A DNA stretch of 16,694 nucleotides, from the NCBI GenBank assembly GCA_048498415.1, contig JBEHYA010000041.1, positions 1 to 16,694 of the forward strand, in the 5' to 3' direction. The translations under genes and the position numbers were made by a program. Under the pieces are notes generated by a model. That model ran no database searches. It saw nothing but the letters and a program-made list of their open reading frames with translations, and was not told the origin of the DNA. Source of the DNA: JBEHYA01 sp048498415. Its GTDB lineage: Bacteria; Pseudomonadota; Alphaproteobacteria; UBA9219; RGZA01. Positions 13,968 to 16,694 of this stretch are shown here, in pieces. Position 1 is the first letter of the stretch, and each line of letters starts with the position of its first letter.

Positions 13968-15383
13968 ATGTCGCCATTGCCCACCCAAACGCTCGATCAT
14001 CCGGACTGGAACGCGCTGAAAGTCAAAATGCGCGCGCTGTTCGGCGAGACCGTCTACAAGCGCTGGCTCGAGCCGCTGCAGATGAAGCAGTGGGGCGCCG
14101 AAGTCACCATGGCCCTTCCCACCCGTTTTATGCGCGACTGGGTCGATACGCATTATGCCGATAAAATAAAGGTCTTCCTGCAGGATGAAGACGAACACGT
14201 CCAGCAGGTCATGTTCGTGGTTGAGAACGCGCTTGGCCAGGCCCCCGCCCTTGCCGGCAACACCCTTGCCACCCCGGCCGCGAAATCGGATGCGCTGCGC
14301 AGTGCCCTGCAAAGCCTTGCCCCGCACGCCGCCGCCACCTCGCACCAGGACCCCAACGATATTTCCTCGCCGCTCGATGGCCGCTTCACCTTCGAAAGCT
14401 TCGTGGTGGGCAAGCCGAACGAACTCGCCTATGCCGCCGCGCGCCGCGTGGCGGAAGCAAGCCAGGTCAGCTTCAATCCGCTGTTCCTTTATGGCGGTGT
14501 CGGCCTTGGTAAAACGCATTTGATGCACGCCATTGCCTGGCATATCCGCAAGACCAACCCGGCCCGCCGCGTCATGTATCTATCGGCCGAAAAGTTCATG
14601 TACCAGTTCGTCCGCGCGCTGCGCTTTAAAGATACCATGAGCTTCAAGGAGCAGTTCCGCTCGGTCGACGTGCTGATGATCGATGATATTCAGTTCATCA
14701 GCGGCAAGGATTCCACGCAGGAAGAATTCTTCCACACCTTCAATACCCTCGTAGACCAGAACCGCCAGATCATCATTTCCGCCGATAAATCGCCGCATGA
14801 TCTGGAAAAAATTGAAGAGCGCCTGCGCTCGCGCCTCGGCTGGGGCCTGTGTGCTGACCTGCACCCCACCACCTATGAACTGCGCTTAGGCATTCTCCAC
14901 ACCAAGGCGGATGCGATGCGATGCGCGGTGCCGGAAAAGGTATTGGAATTCCTGGCCCATCGCATCACCGCCAATGTGCGCGAGCTGGAAGGCGCGTTAA
15001 ACCGCATCATCGCGCACTCCCAACTCATTGGCCGCGCCATCACGCTGGAGACCACGCAGGAACTGCTGCAGGATTTGCTGCGGGCGAGCAACCGCCGCGT
15101 CTCGATTGAAGAAATCCAGAAGAAAGTCGCCGAGCATTACAACGTCAAGCTCGCCGATATGCACTCGCCCCGCCGCGCCCGTCAGGTCGCGCGCCCACGG
15201 CAGGTGGCGATGTATCTGGCCAAGCAGCTCACCACGCGCAGCCTGCCCGAAATCGGCCGCAAATTTGGTGGCCGCGATCACACCACGGTCATTCATGCCG
15301 TGCGCAAGATCGAGGAACTCCGCACCGGCGATCCCACGCTGAGCGAAGACGTGGAATTGCTGAAGCGCCTGCTGCAGAACTGA
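13968..15383 (+). CDS. dnaA: Chromosomal replication initiator protein DnaA
   Basis: DnaA binds DnaA boxes at oriC and opens the duplex with ATP bound. The 471-residue protein has domain I (about 10-85), a short linker domain II, the AAA+ domain with Walker A GGVGLGKT (176-183), Walker B VLMIDD (235-240) followed by IQFISGK, the sensor/arginine-finger region RLRSRLGWGL (285-294), and domain IV with the DNA-binding signature GGRDHTTVIHAVRKI (434-448). All key motifs are intact. The ATG has no clear Shine-Dalgarno sequence, but the start agrees with the family N-terminus. rpsT lies upstream and dnaN downstream. Confidence 0.98.
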   Translation: MSPLPTQTLDHPDWNALKVKMRALFGETVYKRWLEPLQMKQWGAEVTMALPTRFMRDWVDTHYADKIKVFLQDEDEHVQQVMFVVENALGQAPALAGNTLATPAAKSDALRSALQSLAPHAAATSHQDPNDISSPLDGRFTFESFVVGKPNELAYAAARRVAEASQVSFNPLFLYGGVGLGKTHLMHAIAWHIRKTNPARRVMYLSAEKFMYQFVRALRFKDTMSFKEQFRSVDVLMIDDIQFISGKDSTQEEFFHTFNTLVDQNRQIIISADKSPHDLEKIEERLRSRLGWGLCADLHPTTYELRLGILHTKADAMRCAVPEKVLEFLAHRITANVRELEGALNRIIAHSQLIGRAITLETTQELLQDLLRASNRRVSIEEIQKKVAEHYNVKLADMHSPRRARQVARPRQVAMYLAKQLTTRSLPEIGRKFGGRDHTTVIHAVRKIEELRTGDPTLSEDVELLKRLLQN

Positions 15384-15388
15384 CCGAA

Positions 15389-15483
15389 GGTCATCCCCGC
15401 GAAGGCGGGGACCCACGATAGGCCATTAAACCAAGCCTTTGTCATAAGGCCTGCCGTGACGGCCCGTCGGCGCGGGCATGACA
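15389..15483. repeat. Inverted pair of REP-like palindromic repeats downstream of dnaA
   Basis: The first copy (15389-15417) starts GGTCATCCCCGCGAAGG and continues to GGGGACCCACG; the second (about 15454-15483) is in reverse orientation and ends GCGCGGGCATGACA. The first closely matches the copies after gap in layout (GTCATcCC, central GAAGG, then CCACG), while the second is more degenerate. It starts 6 nt after the dnaA stop and may end or protect the dnaA transcript. Confidence 0.7.
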
Positions 15484-15535
15484 GATCAGGCTTTTGGGCT
15501 AACGCCGCCCGCCTTTAATATTTGCCAGCTTGCCC

Positions 15536-15593
15536 TTTTGGCGGAGTCTTGATAGCTCTAGGCGTATAATTTCTCGCACCTCCCCCGCCAAAA
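15536..15593. promoter_or_regulatory. Nine-base inverted repeat enclosing the dnaN promoter
   Basis: TTTTGGCGG (15536-15544) and CCGCCAAAA (15585-15593) are perfect inverted copies 40 nt apart. Between them is a consensus -10 box TATAAT (15565-15570) without a good -35 at the usual distance. The second arm ends 9 nt before the dnaN ATG. The arrangement suggests an operator pair or a large leader stem, but this is inference. Confidence 0.45.
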
Positions 15594-15602
15594 GCTTGTC
15601 CC

Positions 15603-16694
15603 ATGAAATTAGTGCTTGAACGGAACGCTCTCCTGAAATCTCTCGGCCATGTGCAAAGCGTGGTGGAGCGCCGGAACACCATTCCCATTCTCGCCAACGT
15701 CCTGATCCGCGCTGAAAAAGGCGCCGTCTCGTTCACCGCGACCGATATGGATCTGGAGATGAACGAAAAAGTGCCCGCCGATGTCGCCAAGACCGGCGCG
15801 CGCACCGCCCCTGCCCATACGCTGTATGATATCGTCCGCAAACTCCCCGATGGCGCCCAGGTTGAAATCAGCGCACCGGAAAACGGCAACCAGATCACGC
15901 TGTCGTCCGGCCGTTCCAACTTCAAGCTGGGCAGCCTGCCCGTCGATGATTTCCCGCAGATGGCAGAAGGCGATATGCAGCATCGCTTCACCCTCACCGC
16001 GGCTGATCTCAAGAACATGATCGACCGCACCCGCTTTGCCATGTCGGTCGAAGAAACGCGCTATTACCTCAACGGTATTTTCCTCCACACCACCCGCGGC
16101 AAGGGCGATGTGGAAGTGATGCGCGCGGTCGCAACCGACGGCCACCGTTTGGCCCGCCTTGAAATGCCGGCGCCCAAAGAAGCCAGCAACATGCCCGGCG
16201 TTATTCTGCCGCGCAAAGCCGTGCAGGAAGTGCGGAAATTGCTCGATGAAATGAGCGGCGATGTGCAGATTTCGCTCTCCGCCAGCAAGGTGCGCTTTGC
16301 CATCGATAACGTGGTGATCACCTCGAAGCTCATCGACGGCACCTTCCCCGATTACGAACGCGTGATCCCCACCGGCAACGACAAGGTGCTGGAGCTGGAA
16401 GCCAAGGCGTTCGGCGCGGCCGTCGATCGCGTCGCCACCATCTCGAACGAAAAATCCCGCGCCATCAAAATTGCGCTGGGCAATAAAGTGCTCACACTTT
16501 CCGCCAACAGCCCGGATGCCGGTAGCGCCGTGGAGGAGCTGGAAGTGGGTTACAAGGGCGATGCCATCGAAATCGGCTTCAACGCCAAATACCTTCTCGA
16601 TATTCTCGCGCAGATTGAAGGCGCCGGCGCGCGCTTCCAGATGATGATGCAGGCCGCCGGCGTGCATCACGTCATGGGCGAGGCGGATGCGTGC
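15603..16694 (+). CDS. dnaN: DNA polymerase III beta subunit, sliding clamp (3' end cut off by the window)
   Basis: The beta clamp encircles DNA and tethers DNA polymerase III and other partners. The frame runs open for 364 codons to the last base. It starts MKLVLERNALLKSLGHVQSV, followed by VERRNTIPILANVL, the universal beginning of the family, and continues with TATDMDLEM, AHTLYDIVRKLPDG, FKLGSLPVDDFPQM and RYYLNGIFLH, covering all three clamp domains. The family is about 370-375 residues, so only about ten C-terminal residues are missing. The start lacks a Shine-Dalgarno sequence, as does dnaA here. A TATAAT -10 box lies 33 nt upstream of the ATG. Confidence 0.97.
   Translation, partial: MKLVLERNALLKSLGHVQSVVERRNTIPILANVLIRAEKGAVSFTATDMDLEMNEKVPADVAKTGARTAPAHTLYDIVRKLPDGAQVEISAPENGNQITLSSGRSNFKLGSLPVDDFPQMAEGDMQHRFTLTAADLKNMIDRTRFAMSVEETRYYLNGIFLHTTRGKGDVEVMRAVATDGHRLARLEMPAPKEASNMPGVILPRKAVQEVRKLLDEMSGDVQISLSASKVRFAIDNVVITSKLIDGTFPDYERVIPTGNDKVLELEAKAFGAAVDRVATISNEKSRAIKIALGNKVLTLSANSPDAGSAVEELEVGYKGDAIEIGFNAKYLLDILAQIEGAGARFQMMMQAAGVHHVMGEADAC

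Noticed and set aside
15609..16670. Long minus-strand open frame opposite dnaN (353 codons)
   Set aside because: dnaN on the + strand is unmistakable across the same bases; the antisense product shows only a His/Gly/Ala-rich composition.
1..16694. CRISPR arrays, tRNA/rRNA genes, insertion sequences or integrase genes
   Set aside because: No regularly spaced repeats, cloverleaf-type sequences, transposase motifs or long terminal inverted repeats were seen.

Overview
The window looks like part of a chromosome from an alphaproteobacterium of moderately high GC content. The evidence is gene order and gene type: the block prs-rplY-pth-ychF, rpsT next to dnaA, a serC of the type common in alphaproteobacteria with a structured leader, and palindromic intergenic repeats with a GTCATGCC / GTCATCCC edge. 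Genus and family cannot be read from the sequence. Almost all genes are housekeeping genes. The exception is a compact lanthipeptide locus.

Left part (1-1433, mostly + strand): the 3' end of gap (GAPDH), an inverted pair of REP-like palindromes, a small coiled-coil protein of unknown function on the minus strand, and then a 62-residue peptide gene (1245-1433) with its own extended -10 promoter and a GGAG ribosome binding site. Its C-terminal third carries three Cys residues spaced among Ser and Thr, as in a lanthipeptide core.

Middle (1438-8400, minus strand): the serine-biosynthesis operon serC, then a secreted protein of unknown function with a Lys/Glu/Pro-rich tail, then serA, then a complete 1056-residue class II lanthipeptide synthetase (LanM). 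The LanM gene starts 14 nt after the serA stop and ends 4 nt from the stop of the convergent peptide gene. serC has a recognisable promoter and two leader hairpins, one covering its ribosome binding site. The LanM zinc site carries Cys-Cys-Gly, a feature of ProcM-like enzymes. No transporter, leader protease or immunity gene is visible, so this is a minimal precursor-plus-synthetase locus. It is the most novel item in the window.

Right-middle (8402-12816, minus strand): mlaC-like phospholipid-transport gene with a strong terminator, then ychF, pth, rplY and prs in the usual alphaproteobacterial order (transcribed prs to ychF). A terminator-like hairpin lies directly before rplY.

Right end (13086-16694, + strand): rpsT with promoter and terminator, a 618-nt stretch with no convincing gene, dnaA, a second REP-like inverted pair, and dnaN, which runs off the end about ten residues short of its usual terminus. 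This is the replication-initiation neighbourhood, but no clear DnaA-box cluster was seen.
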